Assembly: GCA_030704615.1 (NCBI GenBank)
Contig: CM060734.1
Location: 41,124,042-41,188,041, forward strand
Direction: 5' to 3'
DNA from: Takakia lepidozioides
Lineage: Eukaryota; Streptophyta; Takakiopsida; Takakiales; Takakiaceae
Length of the DNA: 64,000 nt
The notes under the pieces are model-generated. The model ran no database searches. It was not told where the DNA came from and worked only from the letters and a program-made list of their open reading frames with translations. The translations under genes were made by a program, and so were the position numbers. This document shows, in pieces, positions 1 through 12,200 of the stretch (position 1 is its first letter; each line of letters opens with the position of its first letter).

Positions 1-204
1 TTATCCAAATTCACACAAGAATTGCCAGAAATCGGACGGATGTCTTCCCTTCCGACTTGATTTCCAGCGATCTTTAGTCTGAAATATCCAATTGGGTCGA
101 TCCACTAAATATTCGATCCATCCCGAAGCTGCTTGTAGCAAACCAACTACACCTAAATTGTCATCGTCAGTATGTTTTGGAAGATTCTTTCTCCTCTCCA
201 CCAA
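1..204 (-). CDS. possible terminal exon of an unrecognised protein
   Basis: A 67-codon open frame on the minus strand ends with a TAA at the very edge of the window. It is rich in Trp, Lys and Asp and ends in CEFG. The composition looks protein-like (four Trp, charged and hydrophobic residues alternating), and it could be the last exon of a gene reading leftward from about 0.2-0.9 kb. I do not recognise the family, and no convincing upstream exon was found. It could equally be a chance frame. Confidence 0.2.
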   Translation of the reverse strand: MVERRKNLPKHTDDDNLGVVGLLQAASGWIEYLVDRPNWIFQTKDRWKSSRKGRHPSDFWQFLCEFG

Positions 205-2780
205 TGAGACGAGCGCCTTTTCGTTCCTTTGCTGGCCGGATTAGGTAGACCCATCTTTTTATCTGACATACTTTGAGTCACGAACGTTTAGCTAGATCAT
301 TTGTTAATCGTTCTGGAATAGGATGAAAAAGGTGGTGGCCCAGGCAGCTGGGAAGCTTCCCCATGTGATACTTGTGTAGGAAAATCTCAGCATGGTAGGC
401 TCAGGTGCCGTGAGATTTGAAAACTGTCCCCTGCAATGAATACCCACTTGCAGTGGCCATCAAGATGGAGCTAATAATACCAATATAGCAAGCCTCGATA
501 TCTTTAGCGGGAAGATTTGATTCCACACTCACACCAAGAAGCTCGCTAGCGTAGAAACAATACTTGTATAATAAGATGGCCATCGTCGAGCTTCATTCTC
601 TTGTTTCTGACATAGACTCGAGGTTTATAGGGCAACATCACTTGTTTAAAGTTGAAACGCTCTGATTCGTCAGGATTCAGGAAGGAAGAGGGTGCCAGCC
701 AACCCGACCAAAAGCTCTGCGTGGCAGTGAGAGTCTGATTTGGAAGAAGTAGCTTCTGAGGCAAACATGAATGCTGACTGCAGGGTGGCAAGTCCTGTGC
801 CACAATTTGGGTGTCGCAGTCTACCAAAGTGGAAATCATGCAGAGGATGATGGCAGGGCATGAATGCAGGCATCCGAGGGAAGGCATGTGTTAATTTGTG
901 GGTCGCTAAGAAGGGGACTCAGGAGAGGCAACTTAATGGAGGCTTAGTGGTGGGTGAGCTGGCTTTGAAGAATCTCATTAGGCCGTGGCCCCACCTTGGC
1001 TGTATTAATAACACGCACCCGCCGAGTATAGTGGGTCAACTCGCTCCTTACCTGTCGCCCCCCACCTTGTTTGTTACATGGTCAACTCTCATTTGCTCTT
1101 CTTTCCGTAGCTCTTCCTTGCTGGGTTTGCCTTGTGTGTCTGCCTGGTTTTCTCCAGCTCGACGTCTCTGGGCCTCTTTAGGTGAGCTCTGTCGTATATC
1201 ATACTCTTTGCTAGAGCTTCGTCAACTGATTCCCTCATCTTATGCGTCCATAGCTTGTCACTGCTGTGTTCTACACCGCGAACAGTCGTCTCCGTGTCCT
1301 TTACTCATCTGTAGGTCACATCTGTCTCTTCCTCTTTCTCTGTTGTAGCTTACATAACCCTATTCCTCTCTCTCCGCTAAGGTCTTCTCCTCTACTGCTC
1401 TCTCTCTCTCTTTCTCTCGCGCTCTGTGCGTCTCCGCTGCTCTCCCTGTTTCATAGCTGCTCGATTCCTCCCCTTGAGTGTTTTCACTTCTTCTTACGCT
1501 CTCTGGCTAGCCCTATCTGTACTTGTCTCTCAGGGCTCGGTGATCTCTGCGGTATGTATGCTCCTCTCCAGGTTTAGGATCCAAAAGTTTTCCCAGTTCA
1601 GGGGTCGTATCAGAGACCCTTGTGGACTGCATGCTCAGAATACTTTTCATTCACCTTCCGAGCTTAGCCCACTTGAGCTCGTGTACCTTGTGTGACCTCC
1701 TTTTCCTTCCCTCCCTCTGTCTTGCGCTGTGCTACTCGATGTGGTTGCTGGGACTCATTCTCTCTTTGAGCTCTAAGTTCTAAGGCTTTCTTTCTTTCCT
1801 TCCTCGTCCTCCGCGAGGATGGAATCTTACAGCCAAATTACTTCTATAATCCACTCTCTCCCGCACCTTCTCCGTGCATCTGGGTGATTCAGGGTTTATT
1901 CCATTCTCTCCCTCTCGTCTCCGTGCATTCGGACGATTCAAGGTGCGGCAGAATAGGGACCCGCAGATGGAATAAGCTGCAGTGCTCATGCTGAACGCTC
2001 TTGTCCTATTTGCGCTAGACAAGACATGCTGGAAATTGAGTCTGATTCCTTTCTTCACTGTCATCTCTAGAGACTCTAAACCAAGGGTCGCTGTTGTGAC
2101 CCTTTTAGAGACAGCCTCCCTGATAGAGTTGATGATCAGAGAGCCTTGTGTACATATCTACACGATGCTCTCGACAGCTTAGAGAATCTCTGGTAGTTCA
2201 ATTGTAGTTTTCTGGAACTGCTGTGACAAGTTGTTGAGGGCCCCACTTATCATAAATTCTCCCTTGTGTCCTGTTTTCTTGTCCCGTGGACGTTATAGAA
2301 GTTTCTTTCTTCCTCTTCATTCTCTGTTGGTCTACCTCTCGCGGCCTTGGCCGTGGTTGCTTCCATGATCTACTGTGTGTAACTCATGATTGTATATCAT
2401 GTTGTACACATGTGTGAATCCCAGATCAGTTAAGTGTCCCCAGCCCCGTATCCTCCTTTCAGATACCTGCTGTGATGGCCTCCGATGGTCGTCTTAGCCC
2501 TCTTTGATAGAAAAGGCTTCCCCCATTGTCAAGTCCCGTGACCCAAATGCACAGCAGGCCTTTCCACAGATGCAATTGCAATCCACTGCACATATCATGC
2601 CTGTTCTAACTTTTTTCCTCTCGGATTGTGAACAGATGTGTAGCTGAAATTCCTCCACTGTGACTTGATGACACTGGAAAGGATTTAACTTCAGGCGGAG
2701 GAATGGAGCAGCGAAAGGACAAGTGCTAATAGAGGCTGGCGTGGCGTCAATGTCTAGAAGTAGTGACCTGTAGAGTTTGA
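205..2780. other. unassigned; pyrimidine-rich tract upstream of the LOB gene
   Basis: No supported gene. From about 1080 to 1800 the plus strand is strongly pyrimidine-rich, with many CT and TTC runs and several short CT microsatellites. This is the kind of sequence often found in plant promoters, 5' leaders or leader introns. Its position on the coding side of the LOB-domain gene makes promoter or leader the simplest reading. The open frames here owe their length to low complexity and resemble nothing known. Confidence 0.4.
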
Positions 2781-2942
2781 GTGGCGCTTGCAAAGACTCG
2801 GGAATTTCAAGGAAAGGAGCCATTACCATCTAGATATACATCTAGTCAAAGTGATCTGTTGGCAGCTGGTAGATTAGAACAGATCAGAGCGGTTACAGGG
2901 AGGTTTCCAACAGAGAGGAATAGCCCACCGGAGCGAAGAAAC

Positions 2943-3476
2943 ATGCAGGGCAACCAAGGGCAAGCAAATTCATCCACACCATGTGCTGCTTGCAAGCTTC
3001 TTCGACGGCGCTGCGCCCAGGAGTGCCCATTCTCTCCCTACTTCTCTCCCCACGAGCCCCAGAAATTCGCTTGTGTTCACAAGATTTTCGGTGCCAGCAA
3101 CGTCTCTAAAATGTTGATGGAGGTACCAGAAAGCCAGCGCGCGGATGCAGCAAGCAGCTTAGTGTATGAGGCCAACGCGCGGATTCGTGACCCTGTCTAC
3201 GGATGCATGGGGGCCATTTCTGCTCTTCAACAGCAAGCTCAGTCGCTTCAGGCTGAATTGGGCGCTGTGAGACAAGAGATCATGCGGTACCGGAGGCACG
3301 ACAACACAGTGTCTGATAGCACAGCCATGGTGACTGGATACCAAGGCCAGAACGACAGAGGGGTTTCTGACCCTCTTTCTACGCGGACGACTGCATCAGA
3401 GTACACAGTTCCATCTCCTAACAGTGTGGCCACCCCCGAATTGAAGGAACGCAGTTATTGGTCTCCACTGAACTAG
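2943..3476 (+). CDS. LOB-domain (LBD/ASL) transcription factor, class I
   Basis: Predicted 177-residue nuclear DNA-binding protein of the plant-specific LATERAL ORGAN BOUNDARIES family, whose members control organ boundaries and other developmental switches. All three blocks of the class I LOB domain are visible. The zinc-finger-like CX2CX6CX3C block uses Cys14, Cys17, Cys24 and Cys28. The GAS block covers about residues 42-90 (FACVHKIFGASNVSKML through the RIRDPVYGCMG stretch). The leucine-zipper-like LX6LX3LX6L spans Leu95, Leu102, Leu106 and Ile113. The C-terminal third is Ser/Thr-rich and variable, as usual. The open frame extends 54 codons further upstream from an ATG at 2781. I chose the ATG at 2943 because LOB domains normally begin within about 10-30 residues of the start. 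Many seed-plant LBD genes have an intron inside the domain, and here the frame is continuous. The target gene and exact subclade cannot be assigned. Confidence 0.92.
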   Translation: MQGNQGQANSSTPCAACKLLRRRCAQECPFSPYFSPHEPQKFACVHKIFGASNVSKMLMEVPESQRADAASSLVYEANARIRDPVYGCMGAISALQQQAQSLQAELGAVRQEIMRYRRHDNTVSDSTAMVTGYQGQNDRGVSDPLSTRTTASEYTVPSPNSVATPELKERSYWSPLN

Positions 3477-6400
3477 CAGGTCAGCCCATTGTAATGCCAT
3501 GCTATCTGGACAAGTAGAGCTGTCTTCCACGGCTCTGGTGGCGACAGGGTTAGAAAGAACCATTTGAAAGGATCCTCGTTCAGACTTAGTGAGTGTCACT
3601 TCACGTGTAGAATATAGAACCTTCGATAGGCCTTCTGGACATGCAGTTTGCTGGCCTTAACATTCTTTTCCTTGTCTATCCCAATAATTCTCTTTACTTT
3701 GGGTCCCCTGGCCCCATATAGGTAGCGTTGGGACTTGCACCAATGCTCGGATGCATGCCCGGCGATGGTGTTCATCAAGCAACCAGTTGATGATTTCCAT
3801 TTCCTTCACGATCGACATGAAAGATACAGATTACGTATCGATGAACCAGCAGAAATGCTTGCACATAAAATTTCTATATGTTTCTGTGTGATGACTTGTA
3901 CTTTGAGCAGTTTTGTGTTTCGACATAAAGTAGGACAAGTAGGTGACTTTCCAATTAGTACACTGAGGTATGTAGCCTTCCATATCTCTTGACCCGGGCA
4001 GTACATTTCTCCTGCCAGTTTCTGCAGTTTCTGTTCTTCAACAGATCCCACAACCACTGAGAGGAGAGTGCCAACTGTTTCACATCAGTGTAGAGCTCGC
4101 AGATCTATTCCCAATTTAGTTTCGACATAGGAGTCTCACATGTGTTTAAACTATCAAATGTGTCGATTGAAAGAGTAACAGCTCTTGAAAGCCTGCCCTA
4201 AAAATTACATCGATTTCCAGATGTAATTCCAGCCCATAGTCATGAATCATGTAGATGACGATTCATGAGCAATCAGACGCTGGAGTCCTCGGTCAATCCA
4301 CTTCAGTGAGCATTTCCATATGCATGATTAATGCACGCCTTGAGCACTGATTGAGTGGCTAACCGTGGGCCTGCTGAAGCACTTGTCTTGTTTCTCAATA
4401 CTTGGAGCACCGTCTCGTTACCAGAAGACATTTAGACATATATATTAGTCACGGGGTTGGCTCCCCTTGTATTCCTCATGGGCTTGCAAGGTTATTTTTT
4501 CCTTGCCGAGCTTTATTTGACTCGTCTGGAAGCAGCAGAGACTGGTCAATCAGTGGGTGGATGCAGCTTACATTTTATGGTACCTTGGTAATGAACTTGA
4601 ATAGGTTATGGATTGATCTACATGTAGTACACACAAAATACTGAGCCAGTTGCTAGTTAAGCATCGAGAACCCCTCTCCTGAACATTACTAGTTGATTCG
4701 TAGTTGAGCCAGCAGTTGAGCCAGATTGAAATCTGCCATCTGCGACTGCCCAAGTTTGAAGACTAATGTCGTCATGACGGGTTACTCAACATGGATTAGA
4801 ATCATGAAGCATCCCCAACTTTTTGTCAGTAGAGCGAAATGTCACGTTTTCCCTGATTAGGGGTTTGTCCGATTGCCAATCTTCAGGTATCCTGATCTTG
4901 GCGGATTTTGGTACCTCGAATCTGCCTTGAGGTATTCCTCTTGTCATTATAGCTGCATGGTACAGTGCTGATGTGGTATGTGCCCACATATAAGTTCAAA
5001 CTTCAAGTGCCCTTCATGTACAAAGTTGCTTACTGCTGCAAATGTGGTGGGCTTCAATACTACGAGGATCCTGTCATGATACGTTGCAGCCATCGACTAT
5101 ATGAGACTATGACAGTTCTTGGTGCTGCCCAGGTCATAGAGAGCAATCGCCGAATGTGGACACAGTACTTTTTCTTTCTGTCCGCAAGAAAGATTTCCTG
5201 GATCATGTTCTCCACCACAGCTGTTGAAAATGGGTGACCGATTGACCATGGATTATGTGCATGCCCGGTGGGATGACAGGCAGCTCGATTTTGATGCGTA
5301 TACACACCTTGGAGTTATGGGTGTTTTGAATAGAATCTAGACTTTGTATCCACCTTTCAGCCATGTTCAAGTAGATAGTTGCCTGTAGGAGGGTATCAGC
5401 GAACTAGCTGCAGCTGGATCCTCTCTACTCTCTGGATACTGATCAGATTGAGTGTTTGAGAGGGTGCATTTAGAAAACCCTGAACATGGAATTCAACACG
5501 AAGCTTTGAAATAAATATGCCTGGTCCTCTAGTAGCGCTCGATGACTGAGATTGCCTCTATGTCTATACATACACACTATGCATGGAGGCAGCGGGTAGG
5601 GCATTGACGGGCTCAAGCTATTCAGATGTAATGTACCAGCACGGCACCACTGGAGAGAGCTACATTGTACTGTTTCTAAGTCTTTTTCTGCGCTTTTTCT
5701 CTCTCTCGCTTGTCTGCGTCATTCTCTTTTTCTCTCCTCTTGGACCTTCGATCGGGTTGTACGTATATTGCAACACGACAACGGGTGAGCTGTGTTACAT
5801 ATGCAAAATCACTCACAAGGTAGAGCCTACTTGTGGCCCTCAAGCATACTTCACTATTTATCCTATCAAGTTGCTTAACAGGATGTCAAAATGAACTTGA
5901 GGCTCAATTCCAATCTTCTTCAGTGATGGTAGCAGCGGGCCCGACCAATCCCTCCCACTACCCACCGGGTCCAAACTGCCCGCCATCTGTCAAGCAGGTT
6001 TGAAGTGCTGTCAACGCATTTCTTTGAGCTCATAACGTCTCCAGCTCTAACTACGGATTCGTCCCAAGTCGGCATTTCAAGCAGGCCAGTGAAGTTAAAG
6101 CATTCATGAGTTCCTTTCCATTCTTTGAATTCAGTTTTCCATGTGTCGAGTACACTCAACCAGGCAGCTGTTGACCATGTATCTTCTTAGATTAAGCACA
6201 ATGAGCTATAAACATTCCCTTTCTCGATGATCTAGGAGTGGAGTACCGACTATTCAAAGTGCAAATTGATGGTTACCAGTGCCTGACCATGCGAGTTTAG
6301 ATGTCAAATATTATGGGTTGCCGTTAATTCTTTCTCCTCCCAGGCTCCCCCTCTTGTTGATTTGGATGTTCATGTTCCGCGTACGGCTTGCAAAGCTTAA

Positions 6401-8455
6401 GAAGAAGTAAATCTCTAGTGGGAAATATACAACATGCAAACTCTCAAGTAAGGGTTAGATCGCATCTTGTTGGGTTGATCGCTTGCAGGTGCTCTATTCC
6501 TGAACTTGCTGATGCAGATATAGCCGGCTGCTACTCGTAGTGCATGAATTGAGTGAAATTTTGGAGATAGGAATAGTAGATTATTCCAGAGAACTGGCTC
6601 CACTTGATTTGTGCAGGCCGTAGACCCACTGAAATACCTTGGCAGTCAATGCATCGTTATCATGTACTATTGCACATAGATGGAACTCCATTGTAGATTT
6701 CGATCTGTTATTCCAGTCTCAAAGGCGACTCGACAGAGCAAAAAAGGAGCAAAAATCCTAGAACTAGTAGACAACCAAGAGTGCTGGTGATTCGAGATCT
6801 GGATCAACTCACAGTTCTGTAGCACTCCGTCCCTTTTTATTTGCCGTGTGTTTGTTCGACGACGTGGGTTGTGATTCTAGACACTTGATCTCTAGCACAT
6901 TGATTTATTTTTTTAATTAAATCGGCTTTTGTTTTGCTGTGCCAAAGCTACAGATCATCTTTGGCCATTGAACAAAGTTTACTGCATATTGTTACGTCTC
7001 ATATTCAGACACAGTATAAATCACATGCGTTAGCAGCACATTCTGCTACAGTTCTTGCTGCACAACATGATACGAATCCTTGTAAGCACAGTAACGATAC
7101 ACACAGTAGCCGCAGTGTAGCACAAAGAAAGCACTTAAACACGAAGTCTCAAGCTATGTATCCGTTGTAAGCAGTTTTAATGAAGCCGCATTGAGCCTCC
7201 GCCAGAGCGTTATGTAGTTCCACAGCCCCTCTGCATGTAAGTTACGGGAATGATGATGGAGGCTTGCTTCTTGCAGCAAAGCAGCAAAGAAAGAGTGTGC
7301 ACGATCCCATCCCAGCGATGCATACGATAACTATCGCTTTCTTCCACGCTCTCACTGCTCGTCCTTTGCCTTGCTTGGTACACGCTCACAAGTACGAGAA
7401 TATACGGGCGTATACACAGCACCGCATCTATACGGATATTCTCGGGGGAGTAGGATGAAAACGTGATGAGGCAAACTGTCGTCCCTGTTACGACGCCGCC
7501 GTGGCGTACCTATTCATCGGGTGCCACGTGCAAGCACATGAGCCGCTTACGACGCCGGAGTGTCATCCACACGCCTGTCGACGTCGACGGACGGTGACGG
7601 CGGTGGCGTTTCGCCGTCCGTTTCAAGCTTCCAACGCCGCAAGTCTGACGGAATGCGACAGGATTGAGTGACGGACATTCGCCGTGGATGGCGCCGTCGT
7701 AGAAAGACGTGGCAGAGAGGCCCGTGTTCAGCCTGCGGGCAAAATCGTGCTGGCCAGATTTTTGAGGAAGGGATGGGGACTGTGGGAAAGAGAGAGAGAG
7801 GGAGAGGGAGAAAGCTCAGCAGCACACGCACCGAGTGTCCAAGACTTGATTGGAATGAATCACGAAGGTCAATCCTTTTACGTGAGAAGGCGAGGACGGT
7901 AAAGACTATTCCGGAAATCAAATAGGTGGGAGAGAAATGAAATGAAATGGTGCTTTATAACGAGAGAGAGAGTGATCGAGGGCGATCAGAGTGGACTGAA
8001 GATTGCATTTTTTTTACCGGCCGATATCTCATAGAACATTGTTCAATCCCTGGGCGGGTTGATTAGATTGTGTACTGGCACATGGTGCAAGGTGGCTTGG
8101 TATAGAAATGCCTGAACATTGCATTGATTTCGCCTTGAACACTTTGTTTCTTTCTTCCGTTTGAACCTTTTTTTTCCTCGATTAGTCTATTGACAATTTT
8201 TTGCGCAAGCTCCTCATGGTCAGAGACACATCGCATTCCTGCACGGATGTAGTGGAAAATCTGGGGGAACCGACTCTGGTGTAAACGAGCGTGCACAGCG
8301 GTGATGTGTTGAAGGGAAGAAGCGGAAATGGTGACGTGTACAATCCAACTAGGGTACCCCAGTCTACTGAAGTTTCACCGAGCTGGTGGGATTCCGGGTG
8401 GGATTCCGGGTGTTTGCACAGGATAATTCAGTAGCATCAGTCTTCAGGGGCCACA
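3477..8455. other. gene-poor intergenic stretch
   Basis: I find no supported coding gene over about 5 kb. Open frames are short, compositionally mixed and without recognisable motifs. The segment holds the 3' flank of the LOB-domain gene, a CT tract near 5695-5735, and GA-rich low-complexity DNA at about 7790-7812 and 7963-7972. It also has a short copy of a dispersed repeat at 7934-7962 and a 14-bp direct duplication (GTGGGATTCCGGGT type) near 8386-8413. The last of these lies about 45 bp upstream of the membrane-protein start codon. Confidence 0.5.
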
Positions 8456-10692
8456 ATGGCTTTTAATCGAAGTATGTATCAATGGCATCATGCTCTATTA
8501 GAAACAGTGGAGCTCATTTTGCTAGTGCTGGGTTCCGAGGACAAAAGCTGCGAACAGAAGAGGTTTGAAATCAAGAGCTGCGTAGAAAATATACTCGAAG
8601 AATACAGGAATTGTGGTGTGCCACTGGAAATTCTGGAGGGATTTTCTGGACTCGAGGTTGGTTGTATGGGGGGGAAATTGATGAAGCAGGTAACTGAGCT
8701 TCGGCAGAACATGGTGTACAACCATGGAAGGGAGCTCTTGAGCCATATGTATCAGAAGTTTCGTTTGATCCAGTTTCTGAAAAAGACCGCATTCCTCGCT
8801 GCCTCAACGAATAGAATTGTGGCCGTTATTGGGAATGCGTCCATTGTTTGGGCTACCACGATTTTACTGGGCGGATTCTCTGTCCAAGGAGCTGTGCACA
8901 TGCCTGACTTTGCAGTGATTGGGTGCATCGTGACATTGGAGGTCGTCAGGCTCTATGTGAACTCCCTCTGTTTCAGGTATGATCACGCACGTATTCAAAA
9001 ACTCTAGAGAGAATTAGGTGGTCCTCCTCCGTGGTTCTGCTTCATCCTCTAATATTTTCCCTACTTTCTGCTCAACCCAAACTCGGGCTTTGGCCGAAGC
9101 AGTCTTAAATTACTCCAAGCACCCCGATCTTTGATTTATCTCCCATTGTATTTCTGGACGTAGGGAAGTTCTGCGTTCAATGCCACATTAAGTAGGGATG
9201 CCTGCTTAGTTCTGGAAACCTATAATCAGATTCCGCTTGAATCCCTGTCTGGTAAGTACATAGGCAATGAAGCTCATCAACCTTCTATCTGATTCAGGGC
9301 GGTCACAATGGCTCCGGAAAGGACGAAACTTGGCCTCCTCGTTCGCAGACTTGCTGGCTACATTTTTGTCCGGCTATTCCAGTTTCTGACAGCTGCTGGA
9401 AAGATGCTATTATGTTGGTGGAGAGTGATCCTCCTCTACTCCAAAGATCGTCACGAGTACACATCAACACTGAAATTCGCGTTGGTTTCTTTCTACGGTT
9501 TGTCGCTTCTAGCAACTTCTGTTGATGTGGTATTTGATGAGATTGTGGGCACCGGCGTGTTCTTCTACGGGATTCCATGTCACCTTTACAGACTGGGGTT
9601 CGAGAAGTACTCTGGGAGAATGCTTATGGCGCACCAGGTATATCTCTCCTTTAGGATCAATTGCGAAGTCTTTTCACCACTGATCTAGCCGAAGCGGAGA
9701 GAATACAAGGCAATAGAATGTACGAGTTCATAAGACGTTGTTTGCCGTAGCCTTGTGGCCATTGAACCCGCGCCAAGTTTGAGCGGAACATAAAGGGACA
9801 GAACACAGAACCTACCTCAGTCAGGGGCTGACGTCGGTAGTAAGCCTTAGCTTGATAAAGGACATTGATTCGGGTTTTCCCAGATATCCTCTAGTCTCGA
9901 AGTTGGTAAACAGAGGTACAGGCACAATTCTCTTGATAGATTGGAGGAGAGCGTCTCTCTGGTGAGAGTACCCCGGACAGTGATGAATCAGAGAATGAAT
10001 ATTGTCAAATTGATAATCAAATTGTAACTGAAGTTCAATCACTTTCCCAGTTGTGTATACCTCATTGTGGAGGTGGGCACTACAAAACACTGGGGATTCA
10101 AGAACCTCACAGATTGTTCAGCCCCGGTCACGAAAAGACAAGCATGCCATATCTCTTGTGCACCTTTGTCTCAACATGAAGTATGTTGACAGAGAATTTG
10201 TAAGCTGAATTTCGTCCATGGCAGGTGATGAAGTACTGGTATAGTCTGTACGTGTCAGGCGTGACAGGGGCAGTGCCATTCGATGTGTTCACAGACAGCC
10301 AGATCGTGGTGCTGCTGCTCAAGGAAGACCAGTACTGCCTGCGCAATGTGGACAACAGCAAGCTCTACAGCGACAAGAACCAGTTCGACATGTTCATGGG
10401 CCTCAAAGTCGACGGAACCGTCGCCCAAGTGACGGAACACGACAGCGGCGTCGACGACGTTGTCAGAATGGGTTTCGTTCAGAAAATCCGCATTTTCCCT
10501 GAACCGACGAATCCCAGCGACGGCACCGACGAGATGAAAAAACGACCGCGGGCGGATGGACGTGAACAACACGTCGTCTACATAGCGGACGATACTGTAA
10601 ATGTGGACGATGAAAGAACGGGGCTTTTGACTGTTCAACACGTCGATAGTTTTCGTCCAAAGTACTGGTCTCCCCAACAATTTAGCATTTAA
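8456..10692 (+). CDS. three-exon membrane protein of unknown family
   Basis: Predicted 442-residue protein; I do not recognise the family. Exons are 8456-8976, 9298-9637 and 10225-10692. Both introns begin GT and end CAG, and the phases (2, then 0) join the three frames without a break, which strongly supports a real gene. Exon 1 gives a hydrophilic helical N-terminus (about 1-115) followed by two hydrophobic stretches near residues 120-145 and 150-170. Exon 2 has a Leu/Phe/Trp-rich segment and another hydrophobic helix around residues 225-250 (LKFALVSFYGLSLLATSVDVV). Exon 3 is GC-richer and mostly soluble, starting VMKYWYSLYVSG, then an acidic and Asn-rich domain, ending PKYWSPQQFSI. A polytopic membrane protein with a cytosolic or lumenal C-terminal domain is the best description. 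A SINE lies 16 bp after the stop codon, so it is probably part of the 3' UTR. Confidence 0.7.
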
Positions 10693-10708
10693 AGTCCTAT
10701 TGTTTTAC

Positions 10709-10966
10709 CTTTTTTTTTAAATTAAAGTTTTTTAAAAGGGAAACACCTGGGACTGTGGGAGCGACAGCTCACAAATCAGGCCCCTTGATAGTGAGAGGAG
10801 AAAATAACCTCTTTCAGAGTAACCTTGCCATGGAGGCTGAGAAATGGGACACCGCCCAGTGAAGAGGGAGAAGAGTATACCACACCCATCAAGTAGCAGG
10901 ATTTGACCCCAGAATCATCTGGGTGGCACTTTGTCTACTATCCAACTGAGCTAGTGACTGTTGGTT
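10709..10966 (-). mobile_element. tRNA-derived SINE, copy 1
   Basis: Read on the minus strand, the element starts AACCAACAGTC and carries a Pol III A-box-like TAGCTCAGTTGG and a B-box-like GGGGTCAAATCCTGC. It continues through a shared body (GTGTGGTAT, CTTCTCCC, AGGTTATTTTCTCCTC, GGCCTGATTTGTGAG, GGTGTTTCCC) and ends in an A-rich tail. The same architecture occurs at 20611-20852 and 32171-32340. Its tail begins 16 bp after the stop codon of the membrane-protein gene, so that gene probably ends transcription within or beyond it. Confidence 0.8.
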
Positions 10967-11770
10967 TACCTAGAATTGTTAAATTGGGTAGTTCAACCAG
11001 GGCTTCACGTTGCTCCGCACTACTAGCGACGAATTCAGAGAACAACATCGAGATGGGCTATATTCAAGTTTTATGAACATCATATTCAAATCAACGGAGA
11101 AAATGTGGTCACGGGACCTTGCACTGTGTCAAGCCTCCGATTGTTGTGGTGTGCCGAATCATGCTCCCTAGTTTTCCCTTCCTCTTATGTTTTGCCAAAG
11201 CAAGAGAGCCCATTGCAATTTGAGGATTGTTTCATTTGATATTAATTTGACGGGTGTAATGACTCTGGCTCGTTTTGATACAACAAGTAGATTTTGTTTA
11301 TAAATATTGTTTATATGATATATTTTTCATCTTTATTTTCCTTGGTTTAGATTTCAAATCGTCCGGATTTTGATTTAATGTCGCGGTTTCATGGTTGTTT
11401 TTTTATTTAATGCATATTTGTTCCGGAGTTCATCATTTGTTGTCTTTTCCCTTAATATTGTGCTTAAAATTGTTGGAGACCCGGGCATACTAGGAGGGGT
11501 TGAGACCAGTGGGTTTGAGCCTAATAGATGTTTGAGGGCGTATTAATGATTTTATGCTGGAAGATGACCTCAATTATTTACGCACATAGAAGCTGTGATG
11601 GTGTTGTACCTTTAGCCCCAAGCATTCCATGGAGGAAGGAAAAAAAATTCATTACGTCCATGGGAACCTCGAAGAGCTTAGAAAAAGGATTTCCAATATC
11701 GCCGACAAGGAAGGAACTTATTAAATCCATGGTAATCTCAAGAGCTTATTGAACAAGACCGCCTAACAAT
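10967..11770. other. AT-rich intergenic DNA with a short dispersed motif
   Basis: No gene seen. Positions 11001-11034 hold, on the minus strand, a 34-bp sequence almost identical to 26871-26904 upstream of the tRNA-Arg gene. In both places it lies about 35-40 bp upstream of a tRNA-like Pol III promoter. The remainder is AT-rich. Confidence 0.5.
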
Positions 11771-12200
11771 GAAAAGAAATGAAATGAAATGGTACTTTAT
11801 AAGACAAAACTAGAGCCAAAAAGTAGCCCAAATGCAACTACTGCTCAAGGGATTGCCCAAGGGTCAAGGCCTCGTGCAGGTAAGCTGCCAAGCATTTCTG
11901 ACCCTCATAATGGAGAGACTCCAGTGAGAGATTGAGTGGATTCTCACACAGATCTCATAATATGGAGGGCACTAAAAGAAGTGTTCTTCAGTTTCAATTT
12001 CCTGGTTGCACCTGGTGCAAGCTGGGCATAGGCAGTCTTCCCGTTGCAGGAAAAGAAAGAGAATTAAATGAAATGGAACTTATAACATCTGCAGCTCAAA
12101 GAGCTTATGGGACAAAATGGGAAAAAACAAGAGATAGGTTTGACAAAACCAGAGCCAAAAAATCAGCCCAAAAGCTACATTACACGCCCCATTCAAAAAC
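11771..12200 (+). repeat. dispersed short repeat, two adjacent copies
   Basis: Two related copies (about 11771-11936 and 12057-12200) begin with GAAATGAAATGAAATGGTACTTTATAA-type sequence. In the fuller copies this is followed by CTCA(T/A)AGAGCTTATGGGACAAAATGG. The first copy also shares the end block with the copy at 34757-34965: GCCTCGTGCAGGTA, GCTGCCAAGCATTTCTGA, CAGTGAGAGATTG. The element has no coding capacity and is probably a non-autonomous transposable element. Class is not assigned. Confidence 0.65.

Noticed and set aside
546-887. 113-codon minus-strand open frame
   Set aside because: Has some protein-like stretches (FNFKQVMLPYKPRVYVRN) but no family match and no consistent splice link with the frame at 1-204.
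860-1695. Overlapping plus-strand open frames rich in Leu and Ser
   Set aside because: Encoded by the pyrimidine-rich tract. The composition (Leu, Ser, Phe, Pro from CT repeats) explains the open length, and no domain is visible.
10255-10680. 141-codon minus-strand open frame
   Set aside because: Opposite exon 3 of the membrane-protein gene, which is supported by two matching splice junctions. The antisense frame shows no motif.
10900-10966. tRNA gene on the minus strand
   Set aside because: Has A-box and B-box sequences but the acceptor and anticodon stems do not pair. It is the head of a SINE.
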